A DNA stretch of 64,000 nucleotides from an uncultured Acetatifactor sp. (GTDB lineage: Bacteria; Bacillota; Clostridia; Lachnospirales; Lachnospiraceae). The translations under genes were made by a program, and so were the position numbers. Positions 52,527-60,790 of this stretch are shown here, piece after piece. Below the pieces are notes generated by a model. The model searched no databases, was not told the DNA's origin, and was given only the letters and a program-made list of their open reading frames with translations. How positions within the stretch are numbered: the stretch's first letter is position 1; the number at the start of each line of letters is the position of its first letter. The stretch is from assembly GCA_910584235.1 (NCBI GenBank), contig CAJTZD010000020.1, positions 1 through 64,000 on the forward strand, given 5' to 3'.

Positions 52527-53230
52527 CCTCTATCCCTCAAAAGCAGAAGAGCCTTGTAGGCAGCCTGCTGCTCTGCAGCTTTTTTCGTCTTTCCTTCCCC
52601 TATGCCCAGGATTTCCGCATCCATATTCACAGATACGCGAAACAACTTATCATGCTCCGGCCCGCTTTCCTCCAGCAGCTCATACCTGAATTCTTTTTTC
52701 AGCTTCCCCTGAATCATTTCCTGCAAAGTACTCTTACTGTCATAGAAAAGCTGTTTGTCCTCCAGGTCCGAGAGCACGAAACGGTTGATAAAGGCTTTCG
52801 CCTGTTCCATGCCGCCGTCCAGGTAAATGGCGCCAATCACAGCCTCCATGGCGTCCGAGACAATACTGTCCCGTCCTCTCCCTCCGGTGTTCTCCTCGCC
52901 CTTTCCAAGCAGCATAAAGCGCCCCAGCTCCAGATCTCTGGCACAGAACGCGAGGGACGGTTCGCAGACCATGGAGGCTCGTTTTTTAGTTAATTCGCCC
53001 TCGCTCATCTGTGAATGCTCCCGGAACAGGAACTCGCTGGACACCAGTTCCAGCACCGCGTCCCCGAGAAATTCCAGGCGTTCATAGTTCTGTGCCCTGC
53101 GGATCTTCTGTTCATTGGTGAAAGAGCTGTGGGTCATGGCCTGTTTTAACAAAGCTCTGTCCCTGAACCGATATCCGATGCGCTCTTCCAGTACCTCCAT
53201 CGAATATCCTTTGGTATAATCTTCTAACAT
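52517..53230 (-). CDS. rnc: Ribonuclease III
   Basis: Double-strand-specific endoribonuclease of 237 residues for rRNA and mRNA processing. The catalytic signature is ERLEFLGDAVLELVSS, with Glu/Asp of the second cluster in DAMEAVIGAIYLDGG, and a C-terminal dsRNA-binding domain (~165-235). The ATG at 53230 has GAGGAG 4 nt upstream; an in-frame ATG at 53251 is less likely. A perfect 8-bp hairpin stands 47 nt upstream in its leader. Confidence 0.95.
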   Translation of the reverse strand: MLEDYTKGYSMEVLEERIGYRFRDRALLKQAMTHSSFTNEQKIRRAQNYERLEFLGDAVLELVSSEFLFREHSQMSEGELTKKRASMVCEPSLAFCARDLELGRFMLLGKGEENTGGRGRDSIVSDAMEAVIGAIYLDGGMEQAKAFINRFVLSDLEDKQLFYDSKSTLQEMIQGKLKKEFRYELLEESGPEHDKLFRVSVNMDAEILGIGEGKTKKAAEQQAAYKALLLLRDRGCI

Positions 53231-53276
53231 ATTTCTCCTCTTTTCCGGCAAAAAAGCATGTCAAATGGACGTAAAT

Positions 53277-53300
53277 GAGCAGTCACATAACGGACTGCTC
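53277..53300 (-). repeat. Hairpin in the acpP-rnc gap
   Basis: Perfect 8-bp stem (GAGCAGTC / GACTGCTC) with an 8-nt loop between acpP and rnc. No U run follows on the minus strand, so it is not an obvious terminator. It could be a processing site. Confidence 0.65.
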
Positions 53301-53328
53301 TTGTAAAGTCCATATGGCCGGACAAGCA

Positions 53329-53559
53329 TCAGCCCAGCATGCCTTTGATCATATCCACTGCTTCCCTTACGGTATGAATTTTCTCTGCCTCTTCAGCGGG
53401 AATCTCAATGTCAAATTCCTCTTCGATACCCATAACGATCTGGAATACATCGAGAGAATCCGCTCCCAGATCGTCCACAAAGGTCGAATCCATGGTGATT
53501 TCATCTGGATCCACATTCAGCACATCCGCAATTACTTTTTTCAGCTTTTCAAATTCCAT
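53329..53559 (-). CDS. acpP: Acyl carrier protein
   Basis: A 76-residue acidic ACP; Ser35 in DDLGADSLDV carries phosphopantetheine. It carries growing fatty acyl chains and feeds PlsX (the gene just upstream) with acyl-ACP. It lies 17 nt after plsX and 98 nt before rnc. Full length, no unusual features. Confidence 0.97.
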   Translation of the reverse strand: MEFEKLKKVIADVLNVDPDEITMDSTFVDDLGADSLDVFQIVMGIEEEFDIEIPAEEAEKIHTVREAVDMIKGMLG

Positions 53560-53576
53560 AGGGTTTTCTCCTTTCC

Positions 53577-54587
53577 TTAATCCTCAAGAACCAATTGTTC
53601 CTTGATTTTTTGATTTATTTTCTGTTCTTTAAATGCAATGCATTGCAGAATAGAATTCTTGATTTCCACGGACTTACTGTTTCCGTGGGTCTTCACCACC
53701 AGACCGTTCAGGCCCAGCAGCGGCGCGCCGCCATAGGCTTCCGTGTTAAAGTCTTTCAGCGTCTGCTTCAGCGCCGGCTTGACTAACAGGGCCCCTATCT
53801 TACTGCGCAGGTTTGTCATCATGCCGCTTTTGATTTTGTCAATCAGGGCGCTGCTGACACCCTCCAGCATCTTCAGGACCACATTGCCGGCAAAAGCCTC
53901 ACACACCAATACGTCGGCTCCGCCCATAGGAATCTCCCTGGCCTCCACATTACCGATAAAATTTATTTCAGGGCAGCTTTTTAACAGGGGATAGGCTTCC
54001 TTGGTCAGGGCATTGCCTTTCTCCTCCTCAGTACCGATATTCACCAGACCGACTCTCGGATTCTTTACGCCGATGACGCTCTCCATATAGATACTGCCCA
54101 TCTTGGCAAACTGCAGCAGCTGGGAGGGTCTGGCATCCACATTGGCTCCGCAGTCCAGCAGGAGGCTTACACCGTTTATATGGGGAATAATCGGAGCCAG
54201 GGGCGGACGCTCCACACCTTTAATGCGGCCCACAATGACCTGTCCTCCCACCAGTACGGCCCCGGTACTCCCCGCGGAGACAAGGGCGTCGCATTCTCCA
54301 TTCTTCACCAGATACATACACTTCACAATAGAAGAGTCTTTCTTCTTGCGGATTGCCATAACCGGAGGCTCTCCGGTCTCTATGATTTCCTCCGCATGGA
54401 CGATCTCCAGCTGCTCCGGATTATAGCTATACTTTTTCAGTTCTTCCTTTAACAAGGGCTCTCTGCCTGCCAAAAACACTTTTACTTTTTTTTCAGCATT
54501 GATAGCTTCCACTGCGCCTTTTACGATTTCGCCGGGCGCATTGTCGCCACCCATAGCGTCCACTGCCACGTTTACCATTTCCGCCAT
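53577..54587 (-). CDS. plsX: Acyl-ACP:phosphate acyltransferase
   Basis: Makes acyl-phosphate from acyl-ACP for PlsY (encoded at 25.4 kb). Visible signatures are VNVAVDAMGGDNAPGEIVKGAV at the N-terminus, the ALVSAGSTGAVLVG loop, and GGADVLVCEAFAGNVVLKMLEG. Length 336 is standard. AAAGGG precedes the ATG; an ATG three codons later is an alternative. No fapR is adjacent, unlike Bacillus. Own promoter upstream. Confidence 0.96.
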   Translation of the reverse strand: MAEMVNVAVDAMGGDNAPGEIVKGAVEAINAEKKVKVFLAGREPLLKEELKKYSYNPEQLEIVHAEEIIETGEPPVMAIRKKKDSSIVKCMYLVKNGECDALVSAGSTGAVLVGGQVIVGRIKGVERPPLAPIIPHINGVSLLLDCGANVDARPSQLLQFAKMGSIYMESVIGVKNPRVGLVNIGTEEEKGNALTKEAYPLLKSCPEINFIGNVEAREIPMGGADVLVCEAFAGNVVLKMLEGVSSALIDKIKSGMMTNLRSKIGALLVKPALKQTLKDFNTEAYGGAPLLGLNGLVVKTHGNSKSVEIKNSILQCIAFKEQKINQKIKEQLVLED

Positions 54588-54621
54588 TGGTTTCCCTTTC
54601 CGTTTTCCATATACTTCTTTT

Positions 54622-54650
54622 ATGATAATGTAATCTTACTTAAAAATCAA
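54622..54650 (-). promoter_or_regulatory. Promoter of the plsX-acpP-rnc-smc operon
   Basis: Minus-strand TTGATT (54645-54650), 17-bp spacer, TATCAT (54622-54627), about 35 nt before plsX and after the rpmF terminator. Confidence 0.5.
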
Positions 54651-54669
54651 GGGTTTTTTACACATAAAA

Positions 54670-54691
54670 AGGGCATTCCGCAGAATACCCT
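54670..54691 (-). terminator. Terminator after rpmF
   Basis: Nine-bp stem (AGGGTATTC / GAATGCCCT on the minus strand, with one G-U pair) and a 4-nt loop, followed by TTTTTATG. It separates yceD-rpmF from plsX. Confidence 0.8.
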
Positions 54692-54719
54692 CTACATGCC
54701 GTAAAATACCGGAAATTCA

Positions 54720-54899
54720 TCAGTCAACACTAACGACCTGCTTCTTGTTGTAAGAACCGCAAGCCTTGCAAACCCTGTGGGGCACCATAAGCGCGCCGCA
54801 TCTGCTGCACTTTACCAAAGTCGCAGCTTTCATTTTCCAGTTTGCTCTTCTCTTATCCCTTCTGCTCTTGGAAGATTTATTCTTAGGACAAATCGACAT
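54720..54899 (-). CDS. rpmF: 50S ribosomal protein L32
   Basis: A 59-residue L32, short enough to be missed by length cut-offs. It begins MSICPKNKSSKSRRDKRRAN, contains CSRCG (Cys31, Cys34) and CKACG (Cys44, Cys47), a complete four-cysteine zinc ribbon, and ends VVSVD. The ribosome site AAGGAGG lies 9 nt before the ATG. It follows yceD by 4 nt, the near-universal yceD-rpmF pair. Confidence 0.97.
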   Translation of the reverse strand: MSICPKNKSSKSRRDKRRANWKMKAATLVKCSRCGALMVPHRVCKACGSYNKKQVVSVD

Positions 54900-54903
54900 C
54901 TCG

Positions 54904-55419
54904 TTACACCTCCTTATTCTTGAAGATATCTTGTATCACTGCCATGCGGGGGTCCGGAACAAATGTATCGCAGCCGCACTCCTTTTCATTCAGATTCTGT
55001 CCGCATACCGGGCATATGCCCTTGCAGTCATCCTTGCACAGAATCTTTGCAGGCCAGTTAATCAAAATCTCATCGTGCACAAGAGCGTCCACATCCAGCG
55101 AGAAACCATCCATAAAGCCAAAATCATCCGCTTCCTCTCCCCGGGTCTCAGGGGAAAGAATTGTCCGCTCAAAATTCAGCGCTAAAGCCACCGGCACCTC
55201 TGTCAGACATCTGTCACAGAACCCCCGAAAGCTTAGCGTCACATGCCCCCTGACCACTGCCTTGTCCTCTCCTGCATTTACTGCTGTCAGGGACACCAAG
55301 GAGCTGGATGTGATGTCAAAACTTTCTTTTCCATTCTCATAGCATGTCGTTTCAAGGGGCACTTCCCTTTTGATCTCCATGCCCTCAGATGTCAATACAT
55401 CAGATAAATTCACTAACAT
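54904..55419 (-). CDS. YceD/DUF177 family protein
   Basis: A 171-residue member of the YceD family, paired with rpmF in many bacteria and linked to 23S rRNA accumulation. The C-terminal part has the typical zinc-like cysteines CKDDCKGICPVCGQNL and a GCD end. A ribosome site GGGAG is 5 nt before the ATG at 55419. An upstream in-frame ATG at 55467 is not supported. Confidence 0.93.
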   Translation of the reverse strand: MLVNLSDVLTSEGMEIKREVPLETTCYENGKESFDITSSSLVSLTAVNAGEDKAVVRGHVTLSFRGFCDRCLTEVPVALALNFERTILSPETRGEEADDFGFMDGFSLDVDALVHDEILINWPAKILCKDDCKGICPVCGQNLNEKECGCDTFVPDPRMAVIQDIFKNKEV

Positions 55420-55525
55420 AGCGGCTCCCATGCAAATTTTCTTTCCGCACACTGGTTCATTATACATAGAATCGACATATTTGTCAATATCAAATGGAGA
55501 AAATTTCTGGCAAACCCCAGTCGGC

Positions 55526-55948
55526 TTAGCCGTACAGTTCTTCGTCTGTGTACAACTGCAGTCCGCCCTCCCGGATGGCCGCAGCCGCTTTCTCAGCGTC
55601 GGATGTCTTCACAATGATCGCTTTGCGTTCGCCTGATACCAGAGAATACATGTACTCAATATTCAGTCCCTTTGCACACAGGATCAGGGTCAGGCTGTGC
55701 AGCTCTCCCACCTGGTCCTCCAGCCTTACGGCCAGCACATCTGTCAGCTTGGCTGAGAAGCCGTTCTCCTTAAGCGCAGCCTTTGCCGCATCCGGATTTG
55801 ACACTACCATGCGCAGCATACCGTATTCCATTGTGTCTGCCATGCTCAGGGCCAGAATATTTATGTTTTGTTCCTTTAATATCTCCGTGGCTTTCTCCAG
55901 CCTGCCCTCACGGTTCTCCATAAAAACCGATAACTGTTTTACAAACAT
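55526..55948 (-). CDS. ACT-domain protein, two tandem ACT repeats
   Basis: A 140-residue protein formed of two ACT domains: repeat 1 QLSVFMENREGRLEKATEIL, repeat 2 LAVRLEDQVGELHSLTLIL. ACT domains bind amino acids. This type is often encoded beside paaK and indolepyruvate oxidoreductase, as here, so it may sense aromatic amino acids; that is inference. GAGGGAAGG lies before the ATG. It is the last gene of the iorA-iorB-GNAT-paaK cluster, 35 nt after paaK. Confidence 0.87.
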   Translation of the reverse strand: MFVKQLSVFMENREGRLEKATEILKEQNINILALSMADTMEYGMLRMVVSNPDAAKAALKENGFSAKLTDVLAVRLEDQVGELHSLTLILCAKGLNIEYMYSLVSGERKAIIVKTSDAEKAAAAIREGGLQLYTDEELYG

Positions 55949-55983
55949 ATCCTTCCCTCTCTTTCTCACCATCCGTCACAGCG

Positions 55984-57282
55984 TCAATCCATCTTCCGTC
56001 TGTCGATTACATGCACGGATTTGCCCATGCTGCGCTCCAGCGCTTTGGGCTCTACCAGCTTCACTTTCACCGCCAGACCGATGGCCTGCTGGATCACATG
56101 CTCAATCTTCCTGGCCAGGTTCTCCAGAGCCCTGATCTCGTCCGAGAAGAAATGCTCCTCCACCTCTACCTGTACCTCCAGGGTGTCCAGATTGTTCACC
56201 CTGTCCACGATCATCAGGTAATGGGCCGTGGTGCCGCCCATCTCCAGAAGCGCCGCCTCGATCTGGGACGGGAACACGTTCACGCCGCGGATGATCAGCA
56301 TGTCGTCGCTTCTGCCCGTGAACCTGGCGATCCTGGCCGTGGTCCTGCCGCACTCACAGGGGCTGCGGTCCATGCTTGTCAGGTCCTTGGTGCGGTAGCG
56401 GATCAGGGGAATTCCCTCCTTGGTCAGGGTGGAGATCACCAGCTCTCCGGTGACGCCGTCCGCCACGGGCCGGAAAGTCTCCCTGTCCACGATCTCCGGC
56501 AGGAAATGATCCTCGTGGATATGTAATCCTGTGTGGAACCGGCAGTCCGTGGCCACCCCCGGCCCCATGATCTCGCTGAGGCCGTAGATGTCATGGGCAT
56601 GGATGCCCAGCTTTTCCTCAATCTTGTCCCGCATCTTCTCCGTCCAGGGCTCCGCCCCGTTCAGGGATGCTTTCAGCCTGATCTTGTCCCGGACGCCCAT
56701 CTCCTCGATGGTCTCCGCGATATGCATCAGATAGGAGGGCGTACACAGAAGCCCGGTAACGCCGAAGTCGATCATCATGGTGATCAGCTTCTTCGTGTTG
56801 CCCGTGGACATGGGCACTACCGTGGCCCCCATCTTCTCCGCGCCGTAATGGCCCCCCAGCCCTCCCGTGAACAGGCCGTAGCCATAGGCCACCTGGATGA
56901 TGTCCTCCCTGCCCAGGCCGGCCATGGTGATGCAGCGGGCCACACACTCGCTCCAGACATCAATGTCCCTTCTGGTATAGCCCACTACCGTGGCTTTCCC
57001 CGTGGTGCCGCTGGAGGCATGGATGCGCACGATCTGGGAGTTAGGTACGGCAAACATCCCGAAGGGATAGGTGTCCCGCAGGTCGTCCTTGGTGGTAAAG
57101 GGCAGCTTCTCCAGATCCTCCAGCCCTCTGATGTCCCCCGGCTCCAGGCCTATGGCCTGCATCTTCTTGCGGTAGTACTCCACGTTATGGTAGACCCTGT
57201 CCACCAGCTTCACCAGTCTGGCACCCTGCAGGGCCTGCATCTCATCCCGGCTCATGCATTCTTTTGTCTCGTTCCAAATCAT
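55984..57282 (-). CDS. paaK: Phenylacetate-CoA ligase
   Basis: AMP-forming ligase of 432 residues that joins aryl acetates to CoA. Adenylation motif HASSGTTGKATVVGYT, then IYGLSEIMGPG, YRTKDLT and the C-terminal GRSDDMLIIRGVNVFPSQIE are all present. The same cluster contains iorA/iorB, which oxidise aryl pyruvates to aryl acetyl-CoA, so IorAB and PaaK together could convert aromatic amino acids to aryl acetates, with PaaK recovering ATP if it runs in reverse. GGAGGTG lies upstream of the ATG at 57282. Confidence 0.93.
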   Translation of the reverse strand: MIWNETKECMSRDEMQALQGARLVKLVDRVYHNVEYYRKKMQAIGLEPGDIRGLEDLEKLPFTTKDDLRDTYPFGMFAVPNSQIVRIHASSGTTGKATVVGYTRRDIDVWSECVARCITMAGLGREDIIQVAYGYGLFTGGLGGHYGAEKMGATVVPMSTGNTKKLITMMIDFGVTGLLCTPSYLMHIAETIEEMGVRDKIRLKASLNGAEPWTEKMRDKIEEKLGIHAHDIYGLSEIMGPGVATDCRFHTGLHIHEDHFLPEIVDRETFRPVADGVTGELVISTLTKEGIPLIRYRTKDLTSMDRSPCECGRTTARIARFTGRSDDMLIIRGVNVFPSQIEAALLEMGGTTAHYLMIVDRVNNLDTLEVQVEVEEHFFSDEIRALENLARKIEHVIQQAIGLAVKVKLVEPKALERSMGKSVHVIDRRKMD

Positions 57283-57323
57283 ATGATATGCACCTCCATG
57301 CCTGCTGTCTGCAAGCGCTGTCA

Positions 57324-57854
57324 TTATTTTTGCGTTCTTTCTTGCAAGCTTTCCTGCGTTATTCCGTTTTGGGTTTCATGCCATGGAATTTCGTATTTCA
57401 TGGGCGTGTACCTGATACCGTTTTTTTCCTGTTCCCCAGATTGCGGCTCAAAACCGATGCGCAGATAAAACGGTTTCCCATATGGCGAAGAATTCAGCGT
57501 AATCTCCCGAGGCGCCGGATCATCCTTTGAAATATCCTCTAACAGATATTGAAAAATCGCGCTTGCCACTCCCCGGCGATGATACTCTTTCCTGGTAAAC
57601 ACCAGCATAATGTGCGTTCTGTTCGCCCGCATTCCCATGATGCCTATCATCTTCTCTTTGTCAAACGCTGCATATATGGGGCAAATACCCTGTCTGCATT
57701 TGGAAATGAACGCCTCATTTTCTATGATATCTTTTTTAAACGCCTCCGTCCCTTCCGGCTTGTAGTCGGGAGCCTCAAACTCCATGAAAACCTCCAGCGC
57801 CAATGCCAGAGCCTCATCCACCTCATCGGCGGTGATTTTGCGAATTGTATACAA
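57324..57854 (-). CDS. GNAT-family N-acetyltransferase
   Basis: A 176-residue GNAT: ITADEVDEALALALEVFMEFE start, acetyl-CoA motif VFTRKEYHRRGVASAIFQYLLE and FYLRIGFEPQ C-terminus. Substrate unknown. The start is TTG with GGAGG 7 nt upstream; no ATG in frame fits. It sits between paaK (41 nt) and the 17-bp repeat tract beside iorB, and seems unrelated to aromatic acid metabolism. It may be an insertion in the cluster. Confidence 0.8.
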   Translation of the reverse strand: MYTIRKITADEVDEALALALEVFMEFEAPDYKPEGTEAFKKDIIENEAFISKCRQGICPIYAAFDKEKMIGIMGMRANRTHIMLVFTRKEYHRRGVASAIFQYLLEDISKDDPAPREITLNSSPYGKPFYLRIGFEPQSGEQEKNGIRYTPMKYEIPWHETQNGITQESLQERTQK

Positions 57855-57866
57855 TATTCATCCTCC

Positions 57867-58036
57867 AATGCTCTTCTTTATTGAATGCTCTTCTTCATTG
57901 AATGCTCTTCTTCATTGAATGCTCTTCTTCAATGAATGCTCCTCTTCAATGAATGCTCTTCTTCAATGAATGCTCCTCTTCAATGAATGCTCTTCTTCAA
58001 TGAATGCTCCTCTTCAATGAATGCTCCTCTTCATTG
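57867..58036. repeat. Ten-copy 17-bp tandem repeat
   Basis: Ten consecutive units, each exactly 17 bp, start at 57867, 57884, 57901, 57918, 57935, 57952, 57969, 57986, 58003 and 58020. The consensus is AATGCTCTTCTTCAATG with changes limited to two positions (T/C in CTCTTC or CTCCTC, and A/T in CAATG or CATTG). The last copy covers the iorB stop codon (58031-58033) and the first ends close to the GNAT start. On the minus strand each unit contains AAGAGGAG or AAGAAGAG, so the tract is a string of Shine-Dalgarno-like sequences. Confidence 0.97.
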
Positions 58037-58597
58037 GTATCCGGCCTCGAATGCTTTCCGATTCACCTCCACGGTCCTGGGCGGAACTGTCGTTTCGATG
58101 ACGTGGAGCCAATCCTCCTTCCCGAATCCCATATATCTGGCGGCGGCCCCCAGAACGATTACGTTAAAAGCCTTGGGGGCGCCCATCTCCACCGCCTGTC
58201 TCGTGGCCTCCACCACCACAGTTTTTCTGGCGGCTTTCAGGGTATCCAGGATGCCCTCCGGATACTGCGCCGCTCCGGTCACCACCGTGATAGGGTCGAT
58301 GCGCCAATCGTTGACAATAACAACACCGTCTTCTTTGAGAAAGTGCAGATAGCGCAGGGCCTCCAGCTTCTCGAAAGCAATCAGCACGTCAGCACAGCCC
58401 TCCTCCACGATTGGCTCCGCCACTTCCTCTCCATATCTGACAAAAGTCACCACGCTTCCGCCCCTCTGAGCCATGCCGTGGACTTCCGAAAGCTTTACGT
58501 CAAATCCGGCGTGGATGGCCAGATTCCCTAAGATTCTGCTGGTGAGCAGAGTCCCCTGCCCCCCAACGCCTACAATCATAATGTTCTTTACACCCAT
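58031..58597 (-). CDS. iorB: Indolepyruvate ferredoxin oxidoreductase, beta subunit
   Basis: A 188-residue POR-gamma-type subunit: NIMIVGVGGQGTLLTSRILGNLA at the N-terminus, SEVHGMAQRGGSVVTFVRYG and a C-terminal catalytic-site segment. With IorA it oxidises indolepyruvate and other aryl pyruvates to aryl acetyl-CoA and reduces ferredoxin. The ATG at 58597 follows GAGGATGACGAAG; one three codons upstream has no spacing. Its stop lies inside the last copy of the 17-bp repeat. It follows iorA by 115 nt. Confidence 0.93.
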   Translation of the reverse strand: MGVKNIMIVGVGGQGTLLTSRILGNLAIHAGFDVKLSEVHGMAQRGGSVVTFVRYGEEVAEPIVEEGCADVLIAFEKLEALRYLHFLKEDGVVIVNDWRIDPITVVTGAAQYPEGILDTLKAARKTVVVEATRQAVEMGAPKAFNVIVLGAAARYMGFGKEDWLHVIETTVPPRTVEVNRKAFEAGYQ

Positions 58598-58712
58598 CTT
58601 CGTCATCCTCACATTCTGTTTTCCGTTCTGCCCGCTTGTATAAAACGCCTGACCGCAATGCCTTGCGTGTCGGAGCAAATTGTCCTGTCTGCGGCCAATG
58701 CTCTGCTTCCAA

Positions 58713-60623
58713 TCAGCGCGGCTGCACCTCTATGGCATCGAATTTACACAGCTTCCCGCAAAGTCCGCAGCCGTTGCACATGGTCTCGTCAATGGATATG
58801 GTTCCGTCTTCATTCTTCGTCAGCGCAGGGCAGCCTGGCCGCAGGCATGCGCCGCATTTCTTGCATTTCTCCGGGACAGGGACACACTTATTCGGGAAAG
58901 TAACCCCTTTTAACAGCACACAGGGTGCCTTGGTAATGATCACAGACACCGCGTCCCGCTTGGTCTCCCGCCGGAAAGCCTCCTCCAGACCCTCCAGATC
59001 GAAAGCGCTGACTTCATATACATGCTCAATGCCAAGGCTACGGCACAGGTTCAGGATATTGATGGCCGGAACTGTTTCACCTTTCAGGGTCTTGCCAGTG
59101 GCGGCATGATCCTGATGGCCGGTCATGCCGGTGGTGGAATTATCCAGTATCACCACCGTTGCGCAGGACTGGTTGTAGACCATGTTCATCAGGGAGTTGA
59201 TTCCTGTATGCATGAACGTGGAATCCCCGATGACGGCCACCCAGTTACGGATGTACTCTTTCCCCCTGGCTTTTTCCATGCCGTGGAGGGTGCTGATGCT
59301 GGAACCCATACAGATGGTGGTGTCCACCACGCTTAAGGGAGCCACCGCCCCCAGGGTATAGCAGCCGATATCCCCCGCCGCATGGATCTTCAGGCGGTTC
59401 AGCACAGAGTATACGCTCCTGTGGGGACAGCCAGGACAGAGGATTGGCGGTCTGGCCGGGACATTTGCAGGAGCCATGCGTTGCCCGGACAACCCAGATT
59501 CGGGTGCGGTCTCCCCGGATGCAGCTTTGGATGTCCCCTGGCAGGATACAGACTGCGCTGCTTCGCCAATGGGCCAGCCGGTCGAATCTTCTGTTCCCTC
59601 CGGATGCGGCTGTCCTCCTGCTGTCATCCCCGGTACATTCCGGCATTCCGCAGCTCTGCACTCCGGCACCCGGGCGCGGATCATATTGGCGCTGTACTCT
59701 CCCTGGACCGTGAATATCTCCTTGCCCATGGCTTTCAAAATGCCCCAGGACTTCACCTGCTCCTCAATCACAGGCTCCAGCTCCTCGAATATGTACAGCT
59801 TCTCCACTTTGGCGGCAAATTCCTCTATCAGCTTCCTGGGCAGAGGATGTACCAGGCCTAGTTTCAGAACGCTTGCCTCGGGCATGGCCTCCCGAACATA
59901 CTGATACGGAATTCCGCTTGTGATGAAGCCAACGGACATATCCCTGTACTCTACCCGGTTCAAGGGCATGGTGCAGGCGTCCTCCGCCAGCCTTTTCATG
60001 CGCTTCTCCACCGCCAGATGACGCCTGATGGCGTTGCCCGGCATCATGACATATTTCGCTGTGTTGCGCTCATAGGGAAAAGGCTCCTTTTGGATCCGCT
60101 CTTCCAGCTCCACAATACCCTGAGAGTGGGAAAGCCTGGTGGTGGAGCGCACCATCACAGGCGTATCGTAGTCTTCGCTTAAGTCAAAAGCAAATTTCGT
60201 GAATTCCTTTGCTTCGGCGCTGTCAGAGGGCTCCAGCACGGGAATCATGGCAGCTCTGGCCACCATCCGGCTGTCCTGCTCGTTCTGGGAGCTGTACATG
60301 CCCGGATCGTCCGCCGCCACTACTACCATGCCGCCACCCACGCCTGCGTATGCCGCAGTGAAAAGCGGATCTGCCGCCACGTTCACGCCCACATGCTTCA
60401 TACTGCACATGGATCGGACCCCGGCCATGGATGCTCCGATGGCCACCTCTGCCGCCACTTTCTCATTGGGTGACCACTCCGCGTAGACCTCATCATATTT
60501 CGCGATTGATTCGCTGATCTCCGTGCTGGGCGTACCCGGATAGGCTGCCGACACTTTCACTCCTGCCTCATAAGCGCCTCTTGCTATGGCCTCATTGCCA
60601 AGCAATATCTTCTTCTCTGACAC
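58713..60623 (-). CDS. iorA: Indolepyruvate ferredoxin oxidoreductase, alpha subunit
   Basis: The TPP-dependent catalytic subunit (636 residues). N-terminal POR domain (LLGNEAIARGAYEAG, AAYPGTPSTEISE), TPP motif GDSTFMHTGINSLMNMVYN, and a C-terminal double [4Fe-4S] ferredoxin (CKKCGACLRPGC, CNGCGLCGKLC). Residues ~320-385 are a Gly/Pro/Ser-rich insertion absent from most IorA, so the protein is about 50 longer than usual. The start is GTG with GAGGAGG 8 nt upstream. Own consensus promoter 115 nt upstream. Together with IorB it starts the aryl-acid pathway. Confidence 0.95.
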   Translation of the reverse strand: MSEKKILLGNEAIARGAYEAGVKVSAAYPGTPSTEISESIAKYDEVYAEWSPNEKVAAEVAIGASMAGVRSMCSMKHVGVNVAADPLFTAAYAGVGGGMVVVAADDPGMYSSQNEQDSRMVARAAMIPVLEPSDSAEAKEFTKFAFDLSEDYDTPVMVRSTTRLSHSQGIVELEERIQKEPFPYERNTAKYVMMPGNAIRRHLAVEKRMKRLAEDACTMPLNRVEYRDMSVGFITSGIPYQYVREAMPEASVLKLGLVHPLPRKLIEEFAAKVEKLYIFEELEPVIEEQVKSWGILKAMGKEIFTVQGEYSANMIRARVPECRAAECRNVPGMTAGGQPHPEGTEDSTGWPIGEAAQSVSCQGTSKAASGETAPESGLSGQRMAPANVPARPPILCPGCPHRSVYSVLNRLKIHAAGDIGCYTLGAVAPLSVVDTTICMGSSISTLHGMEKARGKEYIRNWVAVIGDSTFMHTGINSLMNMVYNQSCATVVILDNSTTGMTGHQDHAATGKTLKGETVPAINILNLCRSLGIEHVYEVSAFDLEGLEEAFRRETKRDAVSVIITKAPCVLLKGVTFPNKCVPVPEKCKKCGACLRPGCPALTKNEDGTISIDETMCNGCGLCGKLCKFDAIEVQPR

Positions 60624-60720
60624 GTTCCGTCCTCCTCTTCAATTTCCTCTTTCTGGTATATTCCGCTGGTAGAAATCCATTCTATCGATACTCTGATATC
60701 TTACTTTTATATTGCATCTT

Positions 60721-60740
60721 ATTTCAATATATTTCAATAT
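60721..60740. repeat. Two adjacent 10-bp direct repeats at the iorA promoter
   Basis: ATTTCAATAT occurs twice, back to back, at 60721-60730 and 60731-60740, exactly one helical turn apart. It lies just downstream of the -10 box, where a repressor would block transcription. Confidence 0.6.
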
Positions 60741-60767
60741 TCTAAGATAATTTCCCGTTTATGTCAA
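60739..60767 (-). promoter_or_regulatory. Promoter of iorAB
   Basis: Minus-strand TTGACA (60762-60767), 17-bp spacer, TAGAAT (60739-60744). It is near-consensus and lies 115 nt before iorA. Confidence 0.8.
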
Positions 60768-60790
60768 TCACTTTAATGCGTTAAAGGTCT

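Noticed and set aside
54766..55185. A plus-strand frame opposite rpmF and yceD
   Set aside because: Antisense to two certain genes with a canonical order.
56533..57468. A 311-codon plus-strand frame opposite paaK
   Set aside because: High-GC antisense shadow with no domain; paaK is certain.
57867..58036. CRISPR array
   Set aside because: Units are contiguous with no spacers and there are no cas genes.
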